Assembly: GCA_021153325.1 (NCBI GenBank)
Contig: JAGKTQ010000045.1
Span: 1-10,039 of the forward strand
Direction of reading: 5' to 3'
Source of the DNA: Lachnospiraceae bacterium
GTDB taxonomy: Bacteria; Bacillota; Clostridia; Lachnospirales; Lachnospiraceae
Length of the DNA: 10,039 nucleotides
Positions 1 to 5,871 of the stretch are shown piece after piece. A model generated the notes under the pieces. That model searched no databases, had not been told where the DNA came from, and saw only the letters and a program-made list of their open reading frames with translations. The position numbers and the translations under genes were made by a program. Numbering within the stretch: the first letter of the stretch is position 1; every line of letters starts with the position of its first letter.

Positions 1-135
1 GTAAAACAGCGCACAACGGCTGATATTTGGCTTGTGTGGCTGACGTTTTTAATCGCGGAAGCAGTTACTGTTATCATTGCATGGATTTTTATGAAAAAGA
101 TCAAGAAAAATAAAATTGATGTACTGGAAGGATAA
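1..135 (+). CDS. C-terminal end of an integral membrane protein, probably a MATE-family efflux transporter (5' truncated)
   Basis: An open frame runs from the first base to a TAA at 133-135, giving 44 residues. It contains one hydrophobic helix (about residues 9-31, including FLIAEAVTVIIAWIFM) followed by a lysine-rich tail (KKIKKNKID). A last transmembrane helix with an 'F-x-IAE' start and a basic cytoplasmic tail is what MATE multidrug/Na+ antiporters show at their C-terminus, and these often sit next to cytidylate kinase-like genes in Lachnospiraceae. The fragment is too short to exclude another polytopic transporter or flippase. The next gene begins only 18 nt downstream, so the two are probably co-transcribed. 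Confidence 0.55.
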   Translation, partial: VKQRTTADIWLVWLTFLIAEAVTVIIAWIFMKKIKKNKIDVLEG

Positions 136-153
136 AAGGGAGGTAAGAAAAGT

Positions 154-737
154 ATGAGTAAACGAATCATAACGATCAGCCGTGAATTTGGAAGTGGTGG
201 AAGATACTTAGGAGAAAGGATCGCTCAAAAGCTGGGCTGGGATTATTATGACAAAGAAATGATCGCAAAGGTTGCTGAAAAGACAGGACTTTCACAAAAA
301 TATATTGAAGAAGCAGGTGAGTATGCACCATCTAAAAATATTTTCGCTATGCCTTTGTAGGAAGAAATCATACAGGAGCATCTCTTGGAGATTATATGTA
401 TGCGGCACAGAGGGAGATCATTTTAGAGGCAGCAGAAAAAAGCAATTGTGTCATAGTAGGAAGATGTGCAGATTATATTTTAAAGGACAGAGAAGACTGC
501 TTGAATGTATTCATTTGTGGTAATTCAGAGGAAAAGGTAAAGCGCATTATGGAGCTATATAAGGTTTCCAGAGCAGAGGCAGAAAAATTAATAAAGGAAA
601 CGGATAAGAAACGTAGCGTGAATTATAACTATTATACAGAGCAGGAATGGGGAAAGGCACAAAATTATACAATGTGTTTGAACAGCAGTGATATTGGATA
701 TGATACGTGTATCGATATGATCTGTAACTTGGTTTAA
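154..737 (+). pseudogene. Cytidylate kinase-like family protein, broken by a single-base frameshift
   Basis: The first frame (154-360) starts with a P-loop-like segment: ISREFGSGGR around residues 9-17, then KLGWDYYDKEMI. This is typical of the cytidylate kinase-like family (Cytidylate_kin2), expected to be a soluble nucleoside monophosphate kinase-type enzyme. The frame stops at 358-360. The rest of the protein continues in another frame from about 348 (YAFVGRN...) through VGRCADYIL and VFICG to TAA at 735-737. Adding one base near 346-348 restores a product of about 194 residues, close to the usual length of about 200, so one nucleotide appears lost. No codon is otherwise damaged, which suggests a recent mutation or a sequencing error. 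A good ribosome binding site (GGGAGGT, 138-144) precedes the ATG. No classical X-XXY-YYZ slippery heptamer is seen, although TTC in the P site could re-pair with TTT. Confidence 0.85.
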
Positions 738-741
738 GATG

Positions 742-790
742 ATAGCAGCCAGTATAGGAGAAATCTTGTATTGGTTGCTATTTTGCTTTA
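742..790 (+). terminator. Intrinsic terminator after the cytidylate kinase-like gene
   Basis: Arms 742-754 and 769-781 form a 13-bp stem with two G-U pairs and a 14-nt loop, followed by the T-rich run TTTGCTTTA. It lies just downstream of the kinase stop codon and fits a Rho-independent terminator closing the transporter/kinase unit. Confidence 0.7.
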
Positions 791-803
791 TGTTCGATAT
801 AAT
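775..803 (+). promoter_or_regulatory. Candidate sigma-A promoter for the HAD phosphatase gene
   Basis: A perfect -10 box TATAAT (798-803) lies 17 nt after TTGCTA (775-780), which matches 4 of 6 -35 positions. Transcription would begin near 810, about 57 nt before the proposed GTG start. The -35 box lies within the 3' arm of the preceding terminator hairpin, so the two elements are overlapped. Confidence 0.55.
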
Positions 804-866
804 TATTCATTATAGTACTTGGAAATAAATAAGCCGAAGAGATGGCAGAATAGGGGGAAAAGGATT

Positions 867-1472
867 GTGATAAAAACAGTAATTTTTGATATAGGTAATG
901 TTCTTTTGGGTTTTTGCTGGAAAGAATATTTTGATACCTTTCCTTATAGTGAAGAAGTAAAGGAAAGAATCGCCAATGCCACTGTCAAAAGCGAAGTGTG
1001 GGCAGAATATGACAAGGGAAATATGTCAGATGAAGAAATCATAGAAGCCTTTGTAAAGAACGATCCGGGTATCGAGAAAGAAATCCGGGAATCGTTAGAG
1101 GATATTTCCGAAATGCTTGTGCGCTACGATTATGCGATACCATGGATTCAAGCGTTGAAGGAAAATGGCTATCAGGTTCTGGTGCTATCCAATTTCTCTC
1201 ACAAATCCGTAGTAGATTGCGCGCATGCATTAGATTTTCTTCCGTATACAGATGGCGGTATTTTGTCTTACAAAGATCATGTTATTAAGCCACAGCCGGA
1301 AATCTATGCACTTTTAATCGAACGTTACCATCTGGTGCCGGATGAATGTGTTTTTATGGATGATATGGAAGCCAATATTGAAGGCGCAAAGAATGCGGGT
1401 ATTCATACGATTTTATTTAAAAATGAGATGCAGGCAAAAAAAGAACTGCGGGAGATGGGCGTGAAATTTTAG
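867..1472 (+). CDS. HAD-superfamily hydrolase, YihX-like phosphatase
   Basis: This is a complete 201-residue HAD hydrolase, probably a cytoplasmic sugar-phosphate phosphatase. Motif I is FDIGNVL with nucleophile D8; motif II is VLVLSN (S108); motif III is K141 in VIKPQPEIY; motif IV is FMDDMEANIEGA (D165, D166). A helical cap lies between motifs I and II (about 15-90). The +2 residue of motif I is Gly, not the usual Asp; the same DxGNV signature occurs in E. coli YihX, an alpha-glucose-1-phosphate phosphatase, so this is a subfamily trait rather than damage. I chose GTG at 867 because AGGGGG (852-857) is well spaced before it and the protein then begins directly at beta-strand 1 (MIKTVIFD). 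An in-frame TTG at 819 would add 16 residues unlikely to be translated. The substrate cannot be read from the sequence. Confidence 0.9.
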   Translation: MIKTVIFDIGNVLLGFCWKEYFDTFPYSEEVKERIANATVKSEVWAEYDKGNMSDEEIIEAFVKNDPGIEKEIRESLEDISEMLVRYDYAIPWIQALKENGYQVLVLSNFSHKSVVDCAHALDFLPYTDGGILSYKDHVIKPQPEIYALLIERYHLVPDECVFMDDMEANIEGAKNAGIHTILFKNEMQAKKELREMGVKF

Positions 1473-1481
1473 CTCCCGCAG
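1435..1481 (-). terminator. Minus-strand intrinsic terminator embedded in the 3' end of the HAD gene
   Basis: CTGCGGGAG (1446-1454) and CTCCCGCAG (1473-1481) form a perfect 9-bp GC-rich stem with an 18-nt loop. Read on the minus strand, the stem is followed by TTCTTTTTTT (complement of 1435-1444). On the plus strand no T-run follows. It is therefore oriented to end transcripts of the minus-strand gene at 1503-1947, and its upstream arm and T-run lie within HAD coding sequence. Confidence 0.6.
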
Positions 1482-1502
1482 CCTGCTTATGTACAAAAGA
1501 AA

Positions 1503-1947
1503 TTATTTGGAATAAACGGTCTGTGCTACATATAATCCCATTGGTTTATAGGCACTTCCGGTTCCTTTTTCGTTGCCCCATATATTGTATAGGGTGAAAG
1601 TGTATTTGTCATAAACACCAAATTCCTTGATGTTTATTTTCTGTGCAGAGTTAACAGCAGGTCGTTCCAGAGAGGTTGCCTGTGTGGTGTTGTCTGAGAC
1701 ATTAAAAGACAGACCGGCATTCAGGACATCAATACTAATGGAAGCGCTGCAGCTATATACTGCAGAAACAGTTTGTGTGTAGGTCTTAGTTGCTTTCGAT
1801 AGCGGACCGTCGTACCAGTTGCTAGTTGCTTGTAATGGGATTGTGGGGGAAATACACATCGGTCTTTACCTTAGTGATATCGTCGATGTAATCCCCGATT
1901 GCCCATAAGGATTGCCTGTCCATGGCAGGAGTGGTTTCAACATGCAT
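1503..1947 (-). pseudogene. Unrecognised small protein gene, frameshifted by a 7-bp tandem duplication
   Basis: The minus-strand start ATG (1945-1947) follows a good ribosome binding site (AAAGGAG, 9 nt upstream). The first frame encodes 41 residues (MHVETTPAMDRQSLWAIGDY... to NPITSN) and ends at TAG (1822-1824). The next frame carries 104 residues (WYDGPLSKATKTYTQ... to GLYVAQTVYSK) up to 1503. The break falls on an exact direct repeat, AGTTGCT twice at 1817-1830. Removing one copy restores a continuous 145-residue protein (438 nt). The predicted product has no signal peptide or transmembrane helix. Its C-terminal part is rich in Ser, Thr, Tyr and alternating hydrophobics, suggesting a beta-sandwich-like fold. 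I do not recognise the family. It has a matching terminator at its 3' end. Confidence 0.65.
1817..1830. repeat. 7-bp tandem duplication (AGTTGCT x2)
   Basis: Two abutting perfect copies, AGTTGCT at 1817-1823 and 1824-1830, lie exactly where the reading frame of the minus-strand gene breaks. One copy gives an open frame; two copies create an in-frame TAG. Confidence 0.9.
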
Positions 1948-2008
1948 TTTAACATTCTCCTTTCGGTTGCCAGTGAATAGTGATAGAGCAATGATAACGA
2001 TTTGTTAT

Positions 2009-2037
2009 AGTATATTTATATGCGCTAAAATTTATAA
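2009..2037 (-). promoter_or_regulatory. Weak candidate promoter for the minus-strand small gene
   Basis: On the minus strand, TTATAA (2032-2037, 3 of 6 -35 matches) and TATACT (2009-2014, 5 of 6 -10 matches) are 17 nt apart. Near the predicted start of transcription lies a 5-bp inverted repeat, ATAAC-N5-GTTAT (1994-2008), which could be an operator or chance in A/T-rich DNA. The neighbouring membrane gene is only 98 nt upstream, so read-through is also possible. Confidence 0.3.
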
Positions 2038-2045
2038 TTATGCAA

Positions 2046-2381
2046 CTATACCTCTGATTCTTTTGAATTTTCTGATTCTTCTTCTAGTTTTTGAGCCATT
2101 TCCCGTTCCATTTCTTCTCTTGCTCTTACGTATTTCTCATTTTCACCTGTTTGTAAAATATCCAGATCGGCAATGGTGTGCTTGTGGCTCAACTGTCCAT
2201 ACAGTCCGATAAAGATCCAACATAAAATAGGCAAAAAGACAGTTACAACAAGGCAGCCTCTGAATAAGTTGCCCGCTTTTGTTGAATCAATTAAAGAAAC
2301 AACAAATAAGACAATATAGGATAATATTATGAGAATCACGCAAACGAGCGCTGCAATTTGTTTTGGAGTTCTTTTTTTCAA
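2046..2381 (-). CDS. Small two-helix membrane protein of unknown function
   Basis: The predicted product has 111 residues: a short basic N-terminus (MKKRTPKQ), a hydrophobic helix at about 9-31, a second at about 42-64, and a highly charged Glu-rich tail (65-111, with EEMEREMAQKLEEE likely helical or coiled-coil). Similar small proteins starting KKRTPKQIAAL are, as I recall, common conserved hypotheticals in Lachnospiraceae, without known function. I place the start at TTG (2379-2381), because AAGGAAGGA lies 5-6 nt before it and the protein then begins at the basic segment. An ATG at 2402 would add seven residues (MMKGRIP), which would translate the ribosome binding site itself. Confidence 0.75.
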   Translation of the reverse strand: MKKRTPKQIAALVCVILIILSYIVLFVVSLIDSTKAGNLFRGCLVVTVFLPILCWIFIGLYGQLSHKHTIADLDILQTGENEKYVRAREEMEREMAQKLEEESENSKESEV

Positions 2382-2456
2382 TGGAATCCTTCCTTTCATC
2401 ATGAATATGAGACAAGTCTAACATAAAACCCTTTTAATGGCTACCGGAATTGTGTT

Positions 2457-2484
2457 AAAAAAAGCCTGCGCGAGGCAGGCTTTT
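2457..2484 (-). terminator. GC-rich terminator-type hairpin in the divergent spacer
   Basis: AAAAGCCTGC (2460-2469) pairs with GCAGGCTTTT (2475-2484) around a 5-nt loop, a 10-bp stem. The minus-strand side is followed by seven Ts, the plus-strand side by only four, so it is better formed as a minus-strand terminator. No recognisable minus-strand gene lies upstream of it. It may block antisense transcription, attenuate the leader of the membrane protein gene, or be left over from a lost gene. Confidence 0.65.
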
Positions 2485-2538
2485 ACGGGGAGGATTGTAT
2501 TACTTTTCTTGCGTAATAGGTCAAAGGAGGGGGTTCCA

Positions 2539-2673
2539 ATGACTATTACAAGTATGTACCAAAATTCAGTACTTTATACAGAAAAAGTGGACGAATTTAT
2601 AATTTTGAGATATACTATAGCAAGTGGTCGATGTGGAAAACAAAGAAAGGACCAAATGAGAATAAATTCGTAA
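2539..2673 (+). CDS. Possible small protein of 44 residues, or remnant of a larger gene
   Basis: ATG at 2539 is preceded by AAAGGAGGGGG (2523-2533), one of the strongest ribosome binding sites in the window, with suitable spacing. The frame encodes MTITSMYQNSVLYTEK... and ends with TAA at 2671-2673, 28 nt before the SEC-C gene. It has no transmembrane helix or motif that I recognise. The second half turns basic and low in hydrophobics (GRCGKQRKDQMR) and overlaps the candidate promoter of the SEC-C gene, so it may be non-coding there. It could be a genuine short ORF, a leader peptide, or the 5' stump of a deleted gene. Confidence 0.3.
   Translation: MTITSMYQNSVLYTEKVDEFIILRYTIASGRCGKQRKDQMRINS
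2588..2616 (+). promoter_or_regulatory. Candidate promoter of the SEC-C protein gene
   Basis: TGGACG (2588-2593, 4 of 6 -35 matches) and TATACT (2611-2616, 5 of 6 -10 matches) are separated by 17 nt. Transcription would start near 2623, about 80 nt upstream of the SEC-C start codon. Confidence 0.5.
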
Positions 2674-2701
2674 AACAGAAGAAAGGGATAGGTATTTAAA
2701 T

Positions 2702-3208
2702 ATGGCATTATTAGAACAATGGAGAAGTAAAGCATATGATGAGACAGCAAACAAAGGAGATCTGCAGAGAATGTGGACTGCATATTTCCAGGAAGAAAGA
2801 GATATCTATGCAGAGCTTTTAAAAAATCCTGATGAGGTCGTAGAAGGAACAGTAAAAGAACTTGCAGAAAAATACAATGTTTCCATTATGACAATGACAG
2901 GCTTTTTGGATGGTATCAATGACAGTCTTGTAAATCAGAATCCAATTGAAGAAATGGAAGAAGATACAAAAGTAAATCTTGGTTTTGATAAAGAGCTCCT
3001 TTACAAAAACATGGTCGGAGCAGGTGCTGACTGGTTATACGGATTGGAGGAATGGAACGACATCTTTGATGAAGCAAAACAAAAAGAGCTTTACAAAGAG
3101 CAGAAAGCTTCTACAACAATAGTAAAAGGGGACAAGGTATATCCAAACGATCCATGTCCTTGCGGAAGCGGTAAAAAATATAAAAAATGCTGTGGTAAAA
3201 ATAAATAA
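2702..3208 (+). CDS. SEC-C metal-binding motif protein
   Basis: This complete 168-residue, acidic, soluble protein ends in a SEC-C motif: NDPCPCGSGKKYKKCCGK, with C152, C154, C163 and C164 arranged as the C-x-C-x8-C-C zinc ligands known from the SecA C-terminus. The rest (1-145) is mainly helical and Glu/Lys-rich, and includes ELAEKYNVSIMTMTGFLDGI, which looks like a small helix-turn-helix-like or capping segment. SEC-C motifs bind zinc and often contact ribosomes or partner proteins. Standalone proteins of this layout are frequent in Clostridia without a defined role. It appears monocistronic, with its own candidate promoter upstream and a purine-rich ribosome binding site (GAAAGGGATAGG) before ATG. 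No convincing terminator follows. Confidence 0.85.
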   Translation: MALLEQWRSKAYDETANKGDLQRMWTAYFQEERDIYAELLKNPDEVVEGTVKELAEKYNVSIMTMTGFLDGINDSLVNQNPIEEMEEDTKVNLGFDKELLYKNMVGAGADWLYGLEEWNDIFDEAKQKELYKEQKASTTIVKGDKVYPNDPCPCGSGKKYKKCCGKNK

Positions 3209-3243
3209 AAACAGGTACAGATGTTGTATAATTTTCAACAATA

Positions 3244-3272
3244 TTTAGATGCAGACGGATGCCTTTTATAAA
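3244..3272 (+). promoter_or_regulatory. Weak candidate promoter upstream of the small membrane protein and ktr genes
   Basis: TTTAGA (3244-3249, 4 of 6) and TATAAA (3267-3272, 5 of 6) are 17 nt apart. The -10 box lies inside a short hairpin (CCTTTT-ATA-AAAAGG, 3263-3277). A second weak candidate, TTGTCA (3529-3534) with a 16-nt spacer and GATACT (3551-3556), lies within the next ORF and could serve the potassium genes alone. Confidence 0.3.
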
Positions 3273-3314
3273 AAGGTCAGGTAATATCCAGTAAATTAGG
3301 CGGAGGAAAGGAAT

Positions 3315-3722
3315 ATGGAAAACAAAAGCACTCTGTTTTTCGGAATGATAGGTATCATCATAATTTTCCTTTTCCTTCTGTCTGACTTGTCTAAACAGCC
3401 CGAAAATGGACAGAAGATCTGTATATCCATAGAGAGTCTGTCTGACGGAAGCAGTCAGGAAGGAAAAGTATGGAATATAGAATGTTTATGTCCTTTGCAA
3501 AATAAAAATCTGACGTTTTTGTACAAAATTGTCAAAATTTTTGTAGTAACGATACTTTTAGCAAATCTTTTTCATATGAATAAAGTTCTTTTTCTTCAGG
3601 GAAAAGGGCGTATCTATGCGTGCTTTAAAGCATGTGTATTTTATCCTGCACATTTTCTGTGCGAATGGCTTATCCAACAAAAAGGTGATGGAAAAAAGAG
3701 GTCTCTTAGCGTAAATCATTAA
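3315..3722 (+). CDS. Small hypothetical membrane protein
   Basis: The frame encodes 135 residues and has a strong ribosome binding site (GGAGGAAAGG, 3302-3311) just before ATG, which is the main reason to accept it. Residues 7-24 form a very hydrophobic N-terminal helix (FFGMIGIIIIFLFLL) that could be an anchor or uncleaved signal. A polar segment with two cysteines follows (26-62), then a second hydrophobic stretch (about 67-86), and a basic C-terminus with three further cysteines. I recognise no family. It ends 65 nt before the preferred ktrB start and may be co-transcribed with the potassium genes, but nothing in its sequence ties it to transport. Confidence 0.55.
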   Translation: MENKSTLFFGMIGIIIIFLFLLSDLSKQPENGQKICISIESLSDGSSQEGKVWNIECLCPLQNKNLTFLYKIVKIFVVTILLANLFHMNKVLFLQGKGRIYACFKACVFYPAHFLCEWLIQQKGDGKKRSLSVNH

Positions 3723-3787
3723 AATGTATAAAAGATGTATTTGCGCAATTTTGCAGGAAATCCTGCAATATGCAGAAAGAGGAAGAA

Positions 3788-5092
3788 ATGAAATCGATAT
3801 TAGATACTGTAAAAAAGCAGCCACCAGGCAGACTGATCACAACGGGGTTCGCGCTGGTAATCTTACTGGGTGCTTTTATGCTTATGCTTCCAGTTTCGGT
3901 AAAGGAAGGTGCTGAAGTGACTTTTGTGGATGCCTTGTTTACCTCTACCAGTGCAGTTTGTGTGACCGGACTTATTGCCATTGATACCGCAGACCATTTT
4001 ACAGCTTTTGGACAGGGCGTTGTGGCAGCACTTATTCAAATTGGCGGTCTTGGAGTGACTTCCGTTGGAGTAGGATTGATTCTGGCAGCCGGAAAACGAG
4101 TCAGTATAAAAGGGCGTCTTCTTGTAAAAGAGGCAATGAACGTAGACAGCTACAAAGGAATTGTCAGACTGGTAAAATCCATTTTGCTTATGACGCTTTG
4201 TTTTGAAGGAGTAGGTGCCATTTTAAGTTTTACCGTATTCATACAGGACTATCCTTTTTGGCATGCATTGGGAATCAGTATTTTTCATTCCATTGCTGCT
4301 TTTAATAATTCTGGATTTGATATTTTAGGCGGACTTCGCAACCTGATCCCTTATCAGGACAATGTGCTGTTAAATCTGACGACAAGTGGATTGATCCTAT
4401 TTGGAGGAATTGGTTTTTTTGTTATTTTGGATGTTTTAAAATGCCGGAGTTTTAAAAAGCTTTCTCTGCATTCCAAAATTGTTATTACGACAAGTGCTGT
4501 TTTATTAGCAGCGGGTACGATTCTGTTGAAAATGACAGAGGATATTTCATGGATGGGAGCATTTTTCCAAAGCGTTTCTGCCAGAACAGCCGGATTTTCT
4601 ACCTATCCTATAGGAGAATTTACGAATGCGGGACTATTTGTACTTTGTATTTTAATGTTCATTGGTGCTTCGCCGGGGTCTACCGGAGGTGGTATTAAGA
4701 CCAGTACCTTTTTTACGTTGTTGCAGGCAGCAAGAAGTGTCTTTTCGAAAAGACATGTGGGTGCATTTAAGAGAAGCATTCCAAAGGAAAGTATAGCAAA
4801 GGCATATATGATAACCATGCTGTCACTTGCGGTTGTATGTATTGGCACATTTTTCATGTGTGTACTAGAGCCGGAGTATAGTTTTATTCAGCTGTTGTTC
4901 GAGGTCGTATCCGCGTTTGGTACAGTCGGACTTTCTACGGGAATAACGCCTTATCTTGGAGCAGCGGGAAAGCTGGTCATTATTTCGATCATGTTTATCG
5001 GAAGACTGGGTGCGTTTACGATTTTGTCCATGTGGATAGAGCGTCCAGAAAAAAATGCCCGCTATACAGAAGAGACGGTGACAATTGGGTAA
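3788..5092 (+). CDS. ktrB: Potassium uptake channel subunit, KtrB/TrkH family
   Basis: This is the membrane pore of a Ktr/Trk K+ uptake system. It has 434 residues with the fourfold M1-P-M2 repeat of the family. The four filter segments are visible: SAVCVTGL (55-62, G61), NNSGFD (173-178, G176), ARTAGFST (265-272, G269) and FGTVGLST (377-384, G381). The conserved M3 region motif GASPGSTGGGIKTST (293-307) is intact. The length of about 440 fits KtrB better than the ~480-residue TrkH. I prefer ATG 3788, preceded by AGAGG (3778-3782) at 5 nt; an in-frame ATG at 3770 would add six charged residues, and its only ribosome binding site lies inside a hairpin (3751-3768). The gating partner follows 38 nt downstream, so this is a complete two-gene transporter. 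No c-di-AMP riboswitch was recognised upstream. Confidence 0.95.
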   Translation: MKSILDTVKKQPPGRLITTGFALVILLGAFMLMLPVSVKEGAEVTFVDALFTSTSAVCVTGLIAIDTADHFTAFGQGVVAALIQIGGLGVTSVGVGLILAAGKRVSIKGRLLVKEAMNVDSYKGIVRLVKSILLMTLCFEGVGAILSFTVFIQDYPFWHALGISIFHSIAAFNNSGFDILGGLRNLIPYQDNVLLNLTTSGLILFGGIGFFVILDVLKCRSFKKLSLHSKIVITTSAVLLAAGTILLKMTEDISWMGAFFQSVSARTAGFSTYPIGEFTNAGLFVLCILMFIGASPGSTGGGIKTSTFFTLLQAARSVFSKRHVGAFKRSIPKESIAKAYMITMLSLAVVCIGTFFMCVLEPEYSFIQLLFEVVSAFGTVGLSTGITPYLGAAGKLVIISIMFIGRLGAFTILSMWIERPEKNARYTEETVTIG

Positions 5093-5130
5093 AAGTGTGA
5101 AGTGCCGGAAATGGCAGAAAGGGAATAGAC

Positions 5131-5796
5131 ATGAAAAAAAAGAAGGAAGCAGAATCGTTTGGTGTAATCGGATTGGGACGTTTTGGAACTGCTTTGGCAA
5201 TTTCTTTGGCAGAAGCAGGAAAAGAAGTCATTGTAATTGATAAGGATGAGAGTAAAGTCAAGGAGCTTCGTCAATATACAGAGCATGCATTTGTGGCGGA
5301 TGATCTAAGTAAAGAAACTTTAGAGGAAATCGGCATTCAAAATTGTGATGCGGTCATTGTATGTATTGGTGAAAAAATTGATACCAGTATATTGACAGCG
5401 ATGCATGCTGTGGATCTGGGAGTGCCAAGAGTCATTGCAAAGGCATTGAGCTTTGATCAGGGAGCTATTTTGGAAAAGATAGGCGCGGAGGTTGTGTATC
5501 CAGAGCGGGATATGGCATTGCGGCTTGGAAAACGTCTGGTGTCCAGTAACTTTTTGGATTATGTATCACTTGACAATAGTGTGGAGATCCAGCAGATTAT
5601 CGTAACAGACAGACTGGTGGGAGTCAGTGTAGAAGAGAGCGGAATCCGGCAAAAATACGGACTGAACATCATTGCCATAGAACATGAAAAGGTGACGGAG
5701 ATTGAAGTACATCCGGGATATCGTTTTGCAAAAGGAGATGTTGTGGTAGTGATCGGAAAGGTAAATAATATTGACAGATTTTGCAAAAATATATAA
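5131..5796 (+). CDS. ktrA: Potassium uptake regulatory subunit, KtrA/TrkA (RCK domains)
   Basis: This 221-residue cytoplasmic subunit gates the KtrB pore. An RCK_N/TrkA-N Rossmann domain covers about 9-125: the nucleotide-binding motif is GVIGLGRFG (G14-x-G16-x-x-G19), and acidic D37 ends beta-strand 2 (VIVIDKDE), where it would contact the ribose. A TrkA-C (RCK_C) domain covers about 140-220 and ends in GDVVVVIGK. In characterised relatives an octameric ring of such subunits binds ATP/ADP or NAD(H), and the RCK_C domain of some Firmicutes proteins binds c-di-AMP; whether this one does cannot be told. The ribosome binding site AAAGGG precedes ATG, and the length matches KtrA (~220). It is co-directional with and closely linked to ktrB. 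Confidence 0.95.
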   Translation: MKKKKEAESFGVIGLGRFGTALAISLAEAGKEVIVIDKDESKVKELRQYTEHAFVADDLSKETLEEIGIQNCDAVIVCIGEKIDTSILTAMHAVDLGVPRVIAKALSFDQGAILEKIGAEVVYPERDMALRLGKRLVSSNFLDYVSLDNSVEIQQIIVTDRLVGVSVEESGIRQKYGLNIIAIEHEKVTEIEVHPGYRFAKGDVVVVIGKVNNIDRFCKNI

Positions 5797-5817
5797 ATTA
5801 CATAGTAAATGTACAGA

Positions 5818-5844
5818 GGGGAAAATGGAAAAGCCATTTTCCCC
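5818..5844 (+). other. Perfect 11-bp hairpin between ktrA and the next gene
   Basis: GGGGAAAATGG (5818-5828) and CCATTTTCCCC (5834-5844) are exact complements around the loop AAAAG. No T-run follows on either strand, so it is not a standard intrinsic terminator. It lies 28 nt before the next start codon and 21 nt after the ktrA stop. It may be a transcript-processing or stabilising structure, or a protein-binding site. Confidence 0.8.
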
Positions 5845-5871
5845 ACAATAGACGAAAGAGGGAAAGGAAAT

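Noticed and set aside
272..523. Overlapping 83-residue plus-strand frame within the kinase gene
   Set aside because: It is in a third frame, has low-complexity Cys/Ser/Arg content and no ribosome binding site; the kinase frames on both sides have clear family motifs.
819..866. N-terminal extension of the HAD protein from a TTG codon
   Set aside because: The added residues are polar and unlike the family, whose proteins begin at the first beta strand; GTG 867 has the better placed ribosome binding site.
1922..2212. Plus-strand 96-residue hydrophobic frame
   Set aside because: It is antisense to the two-helix membrane protein gene and to the leader of the minus-strand small gene, and lacks a ribosome binding site; the hydrophobicity is a by-product of the opposite strand.
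2566..2783. Minus-strand frames opposite the SEC-C gene start
   Set aside because: They overlap a well supported gene antisense, have no ribosome binding site and a biased Leu/Ser composition.
3220..3240. TGTTG...CAACA inverted repeat after the SEC-C gene as a terminator
   Set aside because: The stem has only 5 bp, the loop is A/T-rich and no T-run follows.
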